64,000 nucleotides of DNA from Chitinimonas arctica (GTDB taxonomy: Bacteria > Pseudomonadota > Gammaproteobacteria > Burkholderiales > Chitinimonadaceae). The notes under the pieces were generated by a model. That model was given only the letters and a program-made list of their open reading frames with translations. It had not been told where the DNA came from and did not search any database. The position numbers and the translations under genes were made by a program. Below are positions 9,602-18,789 of this stretch, in pieces; within the stretch, counting starts at the first letter, position 1, and every line of letters starts with the position of its first letter. Location of the stretch: contig NZ_CP041730.1 in the NCBI RefSeq assembly GCF_007431345.1, positions 2,170,001 to 2,234,000 on the forward strand, in the 5' to 3' direction.

Positions 9602-11836
9602 TTAGAGCTTGAAGCCTGCGACCGAGCCCTTCAGCTCTGCGGCCAGACCGGTCAGCTGACCAATCTGTACGGCCGTTTGCTTGGTACCGGCGGTGGTTTG
9701 TTCGGTAATGCGCAGAATGTCCTGCATCGAGGTGGCCACCTTGTCGGCCAGTTGCTGCTGCGACTGGGTCGCTTGGGCAATCGTCTCGATCAGGCCGGCC
9801 AGTTCGTTCGACACCTGGCCGATTTCGGTCAGCGCCTGACCCGCCGCGTCGGACAGCTTGGCACCTTCCACCACACCCTGGGTGGACAGTTCCATGGCGG
9901 CAACCGCATCGTGCGTGTCGGCCTGAATGGTCTTCACAATCGCGCCGATCTGCTTGGTTGCCTCACCGGAACGTTCGGCCAGTCGCTGCACTTCTTCCGC
10001 AACCACCGTGAAGCCGCGACCGGCTTCACCGGCCGAGGCGGCCTGAATGGCGGCGTTCAGGGCCAGCACGTTGGTCTGCTCGGTAATGTCGGAAATCAGT
10101 TCCACGATTTCACCAATTTCCTGCGAGCTTTCGCCCAGACGCTTGATTCGCTTGGCGGTCTCCTGGATCTGTTCGCGAATTTCGTTCATGCCCTTGATCT
10201 GGTTCTGCACCGCGTCCGCGCCCTTGTTGGCGGCGTCCAGCGACTGCCGCGCCACACGGGCCGATTCGACCGTGGTACCCGACACATCGTTAATGGAGCG
10301 GGTAATGTTCTGCACAACCTCATTGGTCTCGACGATTTCTTCGGACTGGCGCTGGGCGGCTTGCAGCAACTCGCCGGAAATCGCCTGGGCTTGCTGGGAG
10401 GCGGCCGTCACCTGGTCGGTGGCGCGATTGATACCGATAATCAGGCTGCGCAGCTCGTCGATGGTGTAGTTCATCGAGTCGGCGATGGCGCCGGTCAGGT
10501 CTTCCGTCACGGATGCGCGGACGGTCAAGTCACCGTCGGCCAGGTCGGACATTTCGTTCAGCAGCCGCAGAATGGCTTCCTGGTTACGCTTGTTTTCCGC
10601 TTCGATCTCGACCCGGCGACGTTGCGATTCGGCGTTGTACACACGGATCAGGCCGAACAGGCCGATAAAGGCGAGGATGGCGAAGACGATTTCCAGGATG
10701 ATGGGCAGCACGCCACCGGCTTGCGTTTCATAGGCTTCGGTCAGCTTCTTGCCGTTCTGCAGCAGGCTTTCGCTTTCCTTATAGGTGGTCTGGTTGGCCA
10801 GACGGGTATTCACCAGGTTCTGCATATTGCGGGAGAAGGCACCCACCACGGTTTCGAAGTCCTTGAACATGTCGCGGATTTCGGTGAGCTTTTCCTTCAC
10901 CTCGGGATTGCCGGCGGGCTGGATGCGAAGTTCTTCGCTGCCGTCGATCATGCCTTGCAGGGTGTCGCGGAAGGTATTGGTGTCCTTACCCAGCAGGAAC
11001 ACCACTTCCGGGTTGATGATCTCGCCGGCCAACATGGCGTTGGCGTTCTTGGCCATACGCTGCGACAGCATCACCTGCTGGTTGGCCAGTTCGATTTCGT
11101 GCCCCGGCGCCTTCGACTCGCTCAGCAGCGATACCAGTTGCTGGGTCAGTTCCAGCAGCTTGGCGTCATTGCGGTTGATCGAGCTCACGTTCTTGGTCAC
11201 CGCGATCAGGGTGTCCTTTTGCTTGAGAATGGTCTCAATCGTGGGCTTCTTGGGATTGGGACGGAAGTTGGTTTCCCAGTTCTGCTTGATGCTCTGCAGA
11301 ATGCTGGCGGCTTCGCCAGAGGACGCGGGCAGCCCGTCGCCGCCGTTGAGCAGGCGATTCAGGTCGGTATTGAACGCGTCATACGCTTCGCTGAGCAGCG
11401 GGAATGCCTCGGCATTACCTTGAATGGCTTGCGCCGAAGCACGCGCCATCCGTTGCGAAAGCATCTGCATTTCGGTGGAAGTGGCGCGGTAGATCGCATC
11501 GTGGCCGGACGCGCGCACCATCAGGATCACCGTAACGGCAAAGGCGATGATGGAAATCGCCATGACCCACACGCAGATCTCGATCTGCCGGCGAATCGGC
11601 AAATGGCCGATCAAGGGCAGGGGCAGGGAGGCGCCGCCCTCGGCCTGGGGCCGGATGCGGTCCAGGATGGATACCGTGCGCAAGGGATCGTATGCCTTGT
11701 CGGCCTTGTCGGCCGCGGCACCCTTGCCCCCTCCGAATGCCTTCATAAAGGTACTTGTCATACCACCGCGAGGCTGCGCCGCCGATTCGGCGGAGTTATC
11801 CTTGCTGCGCGATTTCAGTTTGTCCAGCAGCGCCAT
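9602..11836 (-). CDS. pilJ: Type IV pilus methyl-accepting chemotaxis protein PilJ
   Basis: This 744-residue inner-membrane chemoreceptor feeds the ChpA kinase. It has an unusually long cytoplasmic N-terminus of about 85 residues, then a first membrane helix (VWVMAISIIAFAVTVILMV). The periplasmic region has two related PilJ-type segments, each with an LSQRMA motif (QMLSQRMARA and VMLSQRMAKN). A second helix lies near residues 379-402, followed by HAMP and a signalling domain whose hairpin tip reads NVLALNAAIQAASAGEAGRG near residue 590. The duplicated LSQRMA motif is the hallmark of the PilJ N-terminal domain. It lies between pilI and chpA on the same strand. A purine-rich AGGGAGA stands upstream of the chosen ATG. 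Confidence 0.95.
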   Translation of the reverse strand: MALLDKLKSRSKDNSAESAAQPRGGMTSTFMKAFGGGKGAAADKADKAYDPLRTVSILDRIRPQAEGGASLPLPLIGHLPIRRQIEICVWVMAISIIAFAVTVILMVRASGHDAIYRATSTEMQMLSQRMARASAQAIQGNAEAFPLLSEAYDAFNTDLNRLLNGGDGLPASSGEAASILQSIKQNWETNFRPNPKKPTIETILKQKDTLIAVTKNVSSINRNDAKLLELTQQLVSLLSESKAPGHEIELANQQVMLSQRMAKNANAMLAGEIINPEVVFLLGKDTNTFRDTLQGMIDGSEELRIQPAGNPEVKEKLTEIRDMFKDFETVVGAFSRNMQNLVNTRLANQTTYKESESLLQNGKKLTEAYETQAGGVLPIILEIVFAILAFIGLFGLIRVYNAESQRRRVEIEAENKRNQEAILRLLNEMSDLADGDLTVRASVTEDLTGAIADSMNYTIDELRSLIIGINRATDQVTAASQQAQAISGELLQAAQRQSEEIVETNEVVQNITRSINDVSGTTVESARVARQSLDAANKGADAVQNQIKGMNEIREQIQETAKRIKRLGESSQEIGEIVELISDITEQTNVLALNAAIQAASAGEAGRGFTVVAEEVQRLAERSGEATKQIGAIVKTIQADTHDAVAAMELSTQGVVEGAKLSDAAGQALTEIGQVSNELAGLIETIAQATQSQQQLADKVATSMQDILRITEQTTAGTKQTAVQIGQLTGLAAELKGSVAGFKL

Positions 11837-11907
11837 GTTCGAATTTCTCCCTGTTGCTTATCTCTGCGGGCCTCGCAGGCCGTAATGTGCGTAACGTGTA
11901 TCTAAGC

Positions 11908-12423
11908 CTAAATGGTGCCGACTTGCAGAAACGGCGCTTGCTGGACCAGTTCGGAAATGCGCATTTCACGCCACTCCCGACCATCCTGGTCCCGCCGTGT
12001 CGGGCCGCACCATGGCACCGCCGGGTCGGCCGGCGCGATCTCTTCCATGCCCTGCACATTGCGCAAACCCAGCATGCGATTCACCAGCAATGCCGAATTG
12101 ACGATATGGCGGGGGTGAATGATCAACAGACGGCTACCCAGGCCGACCTGGACCGATTCGTCGCCCAGGAAACCGGGCAGATCGACCACGCTGAACAGAT
12201 TGCCGCGAATATTCGCCACCCCCTTGAACCAGCGCCGCGTGAGCGGGACGTTGACCATGGAGGGTACGGGCAGCACTTCGCTGACATCGGTCAGGTCGAC
12301 CAGCCAGGAGGTATCCCCCACCTGGATACCCAGCTTGGTTGTGGCGGCGTGCGTGGCCGGCAAGGTCTTGAGCCTTGCCACCACGCTTTCCTGGAATTCT
12401 CTGAGACTGACGCGCTTGGCCAT
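11908..12423 (-). CDS. pilI: CheW-like adaptor PilI
   Basis: This 171-residue CheW-domain protein couples PilJ to ChpA. Recognisable blocks are LGIQVGDTSWLVDLTDVSEV, WFKGVANIRGNLFSVVDLPG and the C-terminal beta strands. The start at MAKRVSLREF (12423) was chosen because further upstream the frame runs back into pilH and encodes low-complexity arginine-rich sequence typical of an out-of-frame reading. It follows pilH after 11 bases and precedes pilJ by 71 bases, consistent with one operon. Confidence 0.92.
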   Translation of the reverse strand: MAKRVSLREFQESVVARLKTLPATHAATTKLGIQVGDTSWLVDLTDVSEVLPVPSMVNVPLTRRWFKGVANIRGNLFSVVDLPGFLGDESVQVGLGSRLLIIHPRHIVNSALLVNRMLGLRNVQGMEEIAPADPAVPWCGPTRRDQDGREWREMRISELVQQAPFLQVGTI

Positions 12424-12434
12424 AGAAGTGGGGT

Positions 12435-12800
12435 CTAGCCGAGTGCGGAGATCTGCTTGAGCAGCTCTTCTGGATTGACGGGCTTGACGACATAGCCCTT
12501 CGCTCCCTGGCGCTTGCCCCAGACGATGTCGGTTTCCTGCCCCTTGGATGTGCACATGATGATGGGAATATGCTGCGTCACATCATCCTTGGAAATGGTG
12601 CGGGTAGCCTGAAAGCCGTTCAGCCCCGGCATGACCACGTCCATGAGGATCAGGTCAGGCATGATGTCCTTGACCCGGGCCACTGCTTCCTCGCCGCTTT
12701 CCAGTGTCATTACCTGGAAACCGTTCTTGGTCAGCAGTTCGCTGAGGAAGTGTCGCTCGGTCGGGGAGTCATCGACGATCAGGATTTTCTTGATGGTCAT
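12435..12800 (-). CDS. pilH: Twitching motility response regulator PilH
   Basis: This is a stand-alone 121-residue receiver domain. The acidic pair is in ILIVDDSPTE, the phospho-acceptor Asp in LILMDVVMPGLNG, the Thr/Ser switch in IIMCTSKG and the conserved Lys in VVKPVNPEEL. There is no output domain. In the Pil-Chp system PilH-type regulators act on pilus retraction or as a phosphate sink. The order pilG-pilH-pilI and the QETDIVWGKRQGAKGYVVKP block support PilH rather than PilG. Confidence 0.92.
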   Translation of the reverse strand: MTIKKILIVDDSPTERHFLSELLTKNGFQVMTLESGEEAVARVKDIMPDLILMDVVMPGLNGFQATRTISKDDVTQHIPIIMCTSKGQETDIVWGKRQGAKGYVVKPVNPEELLKQISALG

Positions 12801-12825
12801 AGCAGTTCTAGTCCTTGACGCCGCT

Positions 12826-13209
12826 TCAGGCGTGGTTGGCGTGTACGCCCACTGCTTGCAGCAGGCTGTCTTTCGTAAAAGGCTTGGTCAGATATTCATC
12901 CGACCCAACCATGCGGCCGCGCGCACGATCGAACAAGCCGTCCTTGGAGGACAGCATGATGACCGGCGTGGCCTTGAACTTCGGGTTCTTCTTGATCAAG
13001 GAACAAGTCTGATACCCATCCAGGCGAGGCATCATCACATCGACGAAAATCACGTCGGGATGATGGTCGCTGATCTTGGCCAGTGCGTCGAACCCGTCTT
13101 CCGCCAGGATGACCTCGCAGCCCGCCTGACCGAGAAAAATCTCGGCACTACGGCGGATGGTATTGCTGTCGTCGATCACCATGACCTTGATGCCGGCAAG
13201 ATTCTGCAT
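12826..13209 (-). CDS. pilG: Twitching motility response regulator PilG
   Basis: This 127-residue single receiver domain has MVIDDSNTIRRSAE, the phospho-Asp in VIFVDVMMPRLDG, MLSSKDG and the Lys in YLTKPFTKDSL. The IDDSNTIRRSAE start is typical of PilG, which promotes pilus extension. It is the first gene of the operon and has a clear AAGGAG ribosome-binding site just upstream of ATG 13209, so the operon promoter should lie in the following ~250 bases. Confidence 0.92.
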   Translation of the reverse strand: MQNLAGIKVMVIDDSNTIRRSAEIFLGQAGCEVILAEDGFDALAKISDHHPDVIFVDVMMPRLDGYQTCSLIKKNPKFKATPVIMLSSKDGLFDRARGRMVGSDEYLTKPFTKDSLLQAVGVHANHA

Positions 13210-13333
13210 CGGCCTATCTCCTTAATGCCCACGTGGCATGCACTTTATGCACCTTGGTAGCGATTGCTAACATAGCACAACGGCGGTCAAACCACTATGA
13301 CGTAAGCAAGTTCGGAGCGGCAATCGATAAAAA

Positions 13334-13364
13334 ACCCCGGCCCAAGGGGAATGTAGGCCGGGGT
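13334..13364 (-). terminator. Intrinsic terminator of engB
   Basis: Arms ACCCCGGCC and GGCCGGGGT are separated by 13 bases. Read on the minus strand, the hairpin is followed by a run of T, the expected form for the end of engB. Confidence 0.85.
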
Positions 13365-13458
13365 CGAAAACCCAGCGATTAAAGCCGGGCGCCCGCTCAG
13401 GGATAAACGCGGGAGGCATGCGAGGCACACCTACCCACTCAGAGCGGACAAGGTCGAA

Positions 13459-14091
13459 TTAAGTTCCTGAGGCATCGTCGGCCTCGTTGCGCGCCTCGGC
13501 CGCGGCGGCCGCGAACCAGCCGCCCACCATCGCCTCGGCCTCGTCCAGGCCGGTTTTCTTCAGGCTGGAGAACAGCTGGACCGTACATTGCGGCCACCCC
13601 CCCACCTTGTCCTGCACCGCGGCCAGCGTCTCCGCCTGTTCGCGGCGGGTCAGCTTGTCGGCCTTGGTCAGCAACACATGCACCGGCCGGCCGGTCGGAA
13701 TAAACCAGTCCAGCATGCGCACGTCGAGCGGCTTGAGCGGATGCCGCGCATCCATCAACAGCACCAGGCCGATCAGGTTGGGACGGGTGGCCAGGTACAT
13801 GCCCAGCAACTTCTCCCAATGGGCGCGGATCGCTTCCGGTACCTGGGCATAGCCGTAGCCCGGCAGGTCGACCAGGAAGCGGTCTTCGCCGAACTCGAAA
13901 TAGTTGATGTGCTGGGTACGGCCCGGCGTCTTCGACACGAAGGCCAGCCGGGTATGGTCGGCCAGGGTATTGATGGCGCTCGACTTGCCGGCGTTGGAAC
14001 GGCCCGCGAACGCCACTTCCATGCCGCCAAGAGGCAGCATGTGCAGGTCATTGACGGTAGTATGAAAACGGAGTTGGCGAAACAGCGACAT
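13459..14091 (-). CDS. engB: Ribosome biogenesis GTP-binding protein EngB (YsxC/YihA)
   Basis: This 210-residue TRAFAC GTPase is needed for 50S subunit assembly. The G1 motif GRSNAGKSS is at residues 30-38, G2 around TPGRTQHINYF, G3 in VDLPGYGYA and G4 in LLTKADKL. The start at MSLFRQLRFH (14091) gives the usual family length; an in-frame ATG at 14148 would add 19 residues. It is divergent from the cytochrome c4 gene and closed by its own terminator. Confidence 0.93.
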   Translation of the reverse strand: MSLFRQLRFHTTVNDLHMLPLGGMEVAFAGRSNAGKSSAINTLADHTRLAFVSKTPGRTQHINYFEFGEDRFLVDLPGYGYAQVPEAIRAHWEKLLGMYLATRPNLIGLVLLMDARHPLKPLDVRMLDWFIPTGRPVHVLLTKADKLTRREQAETLAAVQDKVGGWPQCTVQLFSSLKKTGLDEAEAMVGGWFAAAAAEARNEADDASGT

Positions 14092-14192
14092 GATATGACT
14101 TTGCAATGATTGTAAGTGCCGGTTCCGAAACGCTGAACGAAAAGGCAAGTAGGCGGAATGCCCGCCAGTTGCAATTGTACAGAGCTTCCCTT

Positions 14193-14220
14193 TTGCGGCG
14201 TCTCAAGGTTCGGATAGAAT
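14193..14220 (+). promoter_or_regulatory. Candidate sigma-70 promoter for the cytochrome c4 gene
   Basis: TTGCGG and TAGAAT are separated by 16 bases. This would give a leader of about 120 bases before a strong AAGGAG ribosome-binding site and ATG 14348. It was found by eye only. Confidence 0.4.
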
Positions 14221-14347
14221 ATCAGGTTTGAATCAATGCCTTGGCTCGCGGACAATCCCGATCTGTTCGCCCGTGCGCCGCCTGGCCGGTTAAAACAAGT
14301 AAAAACGAGCGAAATCGCCGCTCACCTCGTCATCAAGGAGTTGTTTC

Positions 14348-14968
14348 ATGAAACGTAGCGTGCTGGCAGTTCTGCTCGGCTTTGTTGCCACATTCGCCAT
14401 GGCCGCCGAAGCGCCGGCCCCGGCAGTGAAGGCCGATCCTGCCAAGGGCAAGGTCATTGTGGATAATGTGTGTGCGGCCTGCCACGGCGCGGACGGCAAT
14501 AGTGCCGCCAGCGCCAACCCCAGCCTGGCAGGGCAACATCCCGAGTATATCCAGGCGCAATTGCACGCCTTCAAGAAGGGTGAGCGCAAGAACCCCATCA
14601 TGATGGGCCAGGTCGCCGCCATGTCGGATGACGATATGCGCAACGTGTCCGCCTACTTCGGCGGGCAGAAGGCGAAAGAGCGGGCCGGCGCCGACAAGGC
14701 ACTGATGGCCGCCGGCAAGAAGATCTACACCGGCGGCATCGCCGCGACCGGCGTACCCGCCTGCATGGCCTGCCACGGCCCGAACGGCGCCGGCATGCCG
14801 GTGCAGTTCCCCCGCCTGGGCGGGCAGCACGCCGCCTATGTGGTGTCGTCGCTGAATGGCTTCAAGCTGGCCACCGACCGCAAGAACGCCATCATGTCGC
14901 CGATCGCCGCCAAGCTGTCGGACGCCGAGATGAAAGCCGTGGCCGAATACATCGCCGGCCTGCGCTGA
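14348..14968 (+). CDS. Periplasmic di-haem cytochrome c4
   Basis: This 206-residue exported electron carrier has a signal peptide at residues 1-20 (cleavage after AMAA) and two CXXCH haem sites at residues 42-46 and 139-143. The two halves are similar to each other, the standard c4 architecture. Cytochromes c4 shuttle electrons from the bc1 complex to terminal oxidases. An AAGGAG ribosome-binding site precedes the ATG. It is followed by its own terminator and then by resB-ccsB, the machinery that attaches haem to such proteins. Confidence 0.93.
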   Translation: MKRSVLAVLLGFVATFAMAAEAPAPAVKADPAKGKVIVDNVCAACHGADGNSAASANPSLAGQHPEYIQAQLHAFKKGERKNPIMMGQVAAMSDDDMRNVSAYFGGQKAKERAGADKALMAAGKKIYTGGIAATGVPACMACHGPNGAGMPVQFPRLGGQHAAYVVSSLNGFKLATDRKNAIMSPIAAKLSDAEMKAVAEYIAGLR

Positions 14969-15015
14969 GTCCGTACCGCCGGGCGTCACGGCCGACTGGC
15001 CGGGGCGGTCCGCAG

Positions 15016-15050
15016 AAGGGGGCGGCTTAGCCGCCCCCTTCCTATATTTT
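15016..15050 (+). terminator. Intrinsic terminator after cytochrome c4
   Basis: Eleven-base arms (AAGGGGGCGGC and complement) surround a three-base loop, followed by a T-rich tail. The tail ends just before resB, which argues against a TTG start for resB at 15049. Confidence 0.8.
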
Positions 15051-15060
15051 GGAAAACCAC

Positions 15061-17097
15061 GTGCGTCGCTCCTCCTTTGCGCGGGCCTGCTTCGAGCTGT
15101 TCAGCTCGATGCGTTTCGCCATCAGTTTGCTGGTCGTCCTGGCGATCGCCGCCATCATCGGTACCGTGCTGGAGCAGAACCAGACCTATACCAACTATGC
15201 CATCGAGTTCGGCGACTTCTGGTTCCAGCCGTTCGAATGGCTGGGCTTGTTTGACGTCTATCACGCCAGCTGGTTCTTGCTGATCCTGACCTTCCTGGTC
15301 GCCTCCACTTCGGTCTGCATCTACCGGCACCTACCCGGCATCCTGCGCGACACCCGCTCCTACCGCGAACATGCCGCGCTCAAGTCGCTGCGCGCCATGG
15401 GCCACCATCAGGAATGGCCGCTAAGCGACAGTCCCGCCGCCACGCTGGACAAGGCACAGGCCTGGCTGCTTGCGCGTGGTTACCGCCTGAAACGGCTGGC
15501 GCGCGAGGACGGCAGCTTGCTGGCCGCCAAGAAAGGCAGCCTGCAAAGGCTGGGCTACCTGTTCGCCCATGCCGCCATCGTGGTGATCTGCATAGGCGGC
15601 CTGCTGGACGGCAATCTGCCGCTGAAGGTCCAGTCCTTGCTGGGCTTCAAGCAGCCCGAGCTGCGCAATGTGCCGCAAAGCCAGATCCCTGCGCAAAGCC
15701 GGCTCAGCGTCAACAACCTGTCGTTCCGCGGCAATCTGGAATTGCCCGAGGGCGCATCGGGCGATGTCGCCTTCGTCGGCGCCGGACGGGGTTACTTCGT
15801 GCAGGACCTACCCTTTCTGGTCAAGCTCAAGAAATTCCATATCGAGCATTACAGCACCGGCCAACCCAAGCTTTTCGCCAGCGATATCGAGGTTACCGAC
15901 AAGGCCAGCGGCAAGATCACCCGCGCCACGGTCAAGGTGAACCACCCCCTGGTAGTGGATGGCATCGCCATCTATCAATCCAGCTTCGGCGACGGCGGTT
16001 CGGCACTGGAGTTCGCCCAATGGGATCTGTTCGGCCCGGCGACGGGTGCGGCCACGCTCAAGGCGGTGTCGCAGAGCAGCCAGCCGGTGGCTTGGCGGGG
16101 CACGGCCCTGACGCTGGAATTGGGCGATCTGCGCCCGTTCAATATCGAAAGCACCGACGCGCCGCTGGGGAGCGAGGTGGACAGCAGCCTGGGCAAGTTG
16201 ATCCAGGATGCGCGCCAGGTCAAGGCGGACAAGAAGGTCAAGAATATCGGCCCCTCCATCCAGTTCAAGCTGCGCGATGGCCAGGGCCAGGCAACGGAAT
16301 ATCTGAACTATTTGGCGCCATTCGAGGAAGATGGCCGCTTTTACCTGATGAGCGGCATGCGCCGGGAGATTGCCGCCCAGTTCGCCTTTGTCCGCATCCC
16401 GCTGGATGACGACCTGAAGCCCGATACCTTTATGCAGCTGCGCGCGACCCTGTCCGATCCCGCCGCCTGGCCGCATATCGCCCGCCTCACCACCGACCGC
16501 GCGGTGCGCGATGCCACCATCAGCGCGCCCTATCGGCAAGATTTCGAAAATAGCCTGCTGTGGGTATTGCAACGCTTCTCCGAAGGCGGCTTCAGCGCCC
16601 TGGAGAAATTCCTCGACGCGAAGGTGCCGGCGGACAAACGCGCCGCCGTGGCGCAGACTTACGTCAAATTGCTGCAGGGCGCCGTGATCGATGCCCTGCA
16701 AGTGTCGCGAGAGCGGGCAGGGCAGCCGGCCATCGCCATGGACGAAAAGCAGTACCGTTTTCTGATGGACAGCCTGGTGGCCATGTCGGCCCGCTTCGAT
16801 TACGGCGCCGGCTTCTATCTGCAACCGGTCGGTTTCGACGAGGTCAAATCCAGCGGTTTCCAGCTCACCCGCAGCCCGGGCCAACCGCTGGTCTACCTCG
16901 GTAGCCTGCTACTGGTGCTGGGGGTTTTCTGCATGTTCTATATTCGGGAGAACCGCGTCTGGGTGTGGGCCGGCCAGGGACGCCTGCTGTTGGCGCTCGG
17001 CAGCAATCGCCGCGACAGCCTGACCGAGCGCGAATTCGCCGAACATCAAGCCGTATTGACCGGTATCGCCGGTTCGCAACAAGGAAGCTCGTCATGA
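15061..17097 (+). CDS. resB: Cytochrome c biogenesis protein ResB (system II)
   Basis: ResB (Ccs1) works with CcsB/ResC to move haem to the periplasmic side and join it to CXXCH apocytochromes. The protein has membrane helices near the N-terminus (FAISLLVVLAIAAIIGTVL and WFLLILTFLVASTSVCIY) and near residue 170 (LFAHAAIVVICIGGLL). A large periplasmic domain follows, then a last helix near the C-terminus (YLGSLLLVLGVFCMFYI). Start choice: GTG 15061 has a GGAA six bases upstream. A TTG at 15049 would add four residues but lies in the preceding terminator tail. It overlaps ccsB by four bases, so the two are translationally coupled. Confidence 0.92.
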   Translation: MRRSSFARACFELFSSMRFAISLLVVLAIAAIIGTVLEQNQTYTNYAIEFGDFWFQPFEWLGLFDVYHASWFLLILTFLVASTSVCIYRHLPGILRDTRSYREHAALKSLRAMGHHQEWPLSDSPAATLDKAQAWLLARGYRLKRLAREDGSLLAAKKGSLQRLGYLFAHAAIVVICIGGLLDGNLPLKVQSLLGFKQPELRNVPQSQIPAQSRLSVNNLSFRGNLELPEGASGDVAFVGAGRGYFVQDLPFLVKLKKFHIEHYSTGQPKLFASDIEVTDKASGKITRATVKVNHPLVVDGIAIYQSSFGDGGSALEFAQWDLFGPATGAATLKAVSQSSQPVAWRGTALTLELGDLRPFNIESTDAPLGSEVDSSLGKLIQDARQVKADKKVKNIGPSIQFKLRDGQGQATEYLNYLAPFEEDGRFYLMSGMRREIAAQFAFVRIPLDDDLKPDTFMQLRATLSDPAAWPHIARLTTDRAVRDATISAPYRQDFENSLLWVLQRFSEGGFSALEKFLDAKVPADKRAAVAQTYVKLLQGAVIDALQVSRERAGQPAIAMDEKQYRFLMDSLVAMSARFDYGAGFYLQPVGFDEVKSSGFQLTRSPGQPLVYLGSLLLVLGVFCMFYIRENRVWVWAGQGRLLLALGSNRRDSLTEREFAEHQAVLTGIAGSQQGSSS

Positions 17098-18254
17098 CCA
17101 CCCCTCCCTTCGCCGCCGATGCGCCTCATGCCATCCACCAGCCATTCTGGCGCGAGCTGCGGCTAGGCGATCATCTGTTCGCGCTTTTCGTGCTTGTACT
17201 GGCCAGCGCCGCCTTCGCCCGCTACCGCCTGTTCATGGATGGCTACGAGCAGGCCATCCTGGCCGGCGCCGCGCCGGGCCTGATCGCCCTGGGCTGGTTC
17301 TGGAAGCCGATTCGGCTGTTTTTTCCCGTGACGGGCGCGATCGCCCTGGCCGGCATTGGCCTGTACGACGGCGATCTGGGCCGCGGCCAGACCGCTTTCT
17401 GGCTGAAATATGCGCTGGCCAGCCAGTCGGCGGCGATGTGGATGTGCGTCTGCTTCTACCTGGCCACCGTGATGTACTGGCTGGGATTGTGGCGCCGCTC
17501 GGCAACGGCCGAGCTGATCGCCAGCGGGCTGACCTGGGCAGCGGCGGGCGCGGCGGCGGTCTGGTTCTTTGTCCGCTGGTATGAAAGCTATCTGATAGGC
17601 AGCGATATCGGCCACGTGCCGGTGTCCAACCTGTACGAAGTCTTTATCCTGTTCTGCCTGATCACTTCGTTGATGTACTTGTACTACCAGGACCGCTTCG
17701 CCACCCGGCGCATGGGCGCCTTTGTGCTGTTGGTGATCAGCGCGGCGGTCGGTTTTATCCTTTGGTACACCTTCGATCGGCAGGCGCATGAGATCCAGCC
17801 CCTGATCCCTGCCCTGCAGTCGTGGTGGATGAAGATCCATGTGCCGGCCAATTTTGTCGGCTATGGCAGCTTCGCGCTGGCGGCCATGCTGGGCGTGGCC
17901 CAACTGCTGGTGGCGCGCGGCGTGCTGAGCAGCCGCCTGCCCAGCCACGACCTGCTGGGCGAAGTCATGTACCGCGCCATCGCCGTGGGCTTTCTGTTCT
18001 TTACCATTGCCACCATCCTGGGCGCCATGTGGGCGGCCGATGCCTGGGGCGGTTACTGGAGCTGGGACCCGAAGGAGACCTGGGCGCTGATCGTCTGGCT
18101 GAACTATGCCGCCTGGCTGCATGTGCGGCTGGTCAAGGGCTGGCGCGGCGACGTGCTGGCCTGGTGGGCGGTGGTCGGCCTGCTGGTCACCACCTTCGCC
18201 TTTATCGGCGTGAATATGTTTCTGTCGGGCCTGCACTCCTACGGCAAGCTGTAG
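17094..18254 (+). CDS. ccsB: Cytochrome c biogenesis protein CcsB (CcsA/ResC family)
   Basis: This 386-residue polytopic membrane protein is the haem-handling partner of ResB. The diagnostic WWD-type motif WGGYWSWDPKETW lies in the C-terminal third, with flanking conserved histidines (for example MKIHVPANF and LSGLHSYGKL). The start is the ATG inside the ATGA overlap with the resB stop; longer readings upstream only decode resB in another frame. A long hairpin follows. Confidence 0.92.
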   Translation: MTTPPFAADAPHAIHQPFWRELRLGDHLFALFVLVLASAAFARYRLFMDGYEQAILAGAAPGLIALGWFWKPIRLFFPVTGAIALAGIGLYDGDLGRGQTAFWLKYALASQSAAMWMCVCFYLATVMYWLGLWRRSATAELIASGLTWAAAGAAAVWFFVRWYESYLIGSDIGHVPVSNLYEVFILFCLITSLMYLYYQDRFATRRMGAFVLLVISAAVGFILWYTFDRQAHEIQPLIPALQSWWMKIHVPANFVGYGSFALAAMLGVAQLLVARGVLSSRLPSHDLLGEVMYRAIAVGFLFFTIATILGAMWAADAWGGYWSWDPKETWALIVWLNYAAWLHVRLVKGWRGDVLAWWAVVGLLVTTFAFIGVNMFLSGLHSYGKL

Positions 18255-18271
18255 GGCGAGTTCTGTGGAAA

Positions 18272-18310
18272 GCACCGCAGGGCGGGTCCTTTGGATCCGC
18301 CCTGCGGTGC
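18272..18310 (+). terminator. Long hairpin downstream of ccsB
   Basis: Eighteen-base arms with one mismatch surround a three-base loop. The hairpin is very stable but lacks a T-tract, so factor-dependent termination or mRNA stabilisation is also possible. Confidence 0.6.
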
Positions 18311-18341
18311 TCGTCACTCCCGATGCGGGCCAGTAAGCGCG

Positions 18342-18665
18342 CTATGCCCCGAAGCACGCATGCAATACCCCAAGTCCCAGTCCTGTAACAACCATTGCCG
18401 TTACCACTACCTTTTCGAAAACCAGGCTTTCGCCGGAACGGTCCCGCAGGAGCGGTATGGCGTCCAAATCGAAACTCTCGCTTTTGTCATAGCCGGGACG
18501 ATATTCAGGGTAGCTCCGGCGATCGCCTGCGGGAAAATTACCAAGACAGAGCGGGCTGCCGACCGGAGCGGGCGTAATGTCGCAGCCCCTGAAGTTCCCC
18601 TGTGGTGTCCGGTTCCCATGTCGTTCGGGATATGAAGTCGAGGGGGTGTGATTCATTCGTTCCAT
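18342..18665 (-). CDS. Small hypothetical protein with a C-terminal membrane helix
   Basis: This 107-residue frame sits in an otherwise empty 530-base gap between ccsB and rsmE. The N-terminal 80 residues are polar and proline/glycine-rich. The last 25 form one hydrophobic segment (VVVTAMVVTGLGLGVLHACF), as in a tail-anchored protein. A GAAAG stands about eight bases before the ATG, and a second ATG lies three codons in. No family is recognised. It is supported only by the coherent composition and by the absence of any competing gene. Confidence 0.45.
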   Translation of the reverse strand: MERMNHTPSTSYPERHGNRTPQGNFRGCDITPAPVGSPLCLGNFPAGDRRSYPEYRPGYDKSESFDLDAIPLLRDRSGESLVFEKVVVTAMVVTGLGLGVLHACFGA

Positions 18666-18789
18666 ATTATTTCTTTCAAACTATGTAAATAAAATTTCAT
18701 CTATTGAGTGTGCGATTGAATTTCATCATCGCGCCAACATTCTGTCACCGAGAACAATCAACACTGTCGAAATGCGTCTGCGCTTTCAT

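Noticed and set aside
9521..11905. 794-codon plus-strand frame opposite pilJ
   Set aside because: It is Gly/His-rich antisense of a receptor gene with clear domains; it has no signature of its own.
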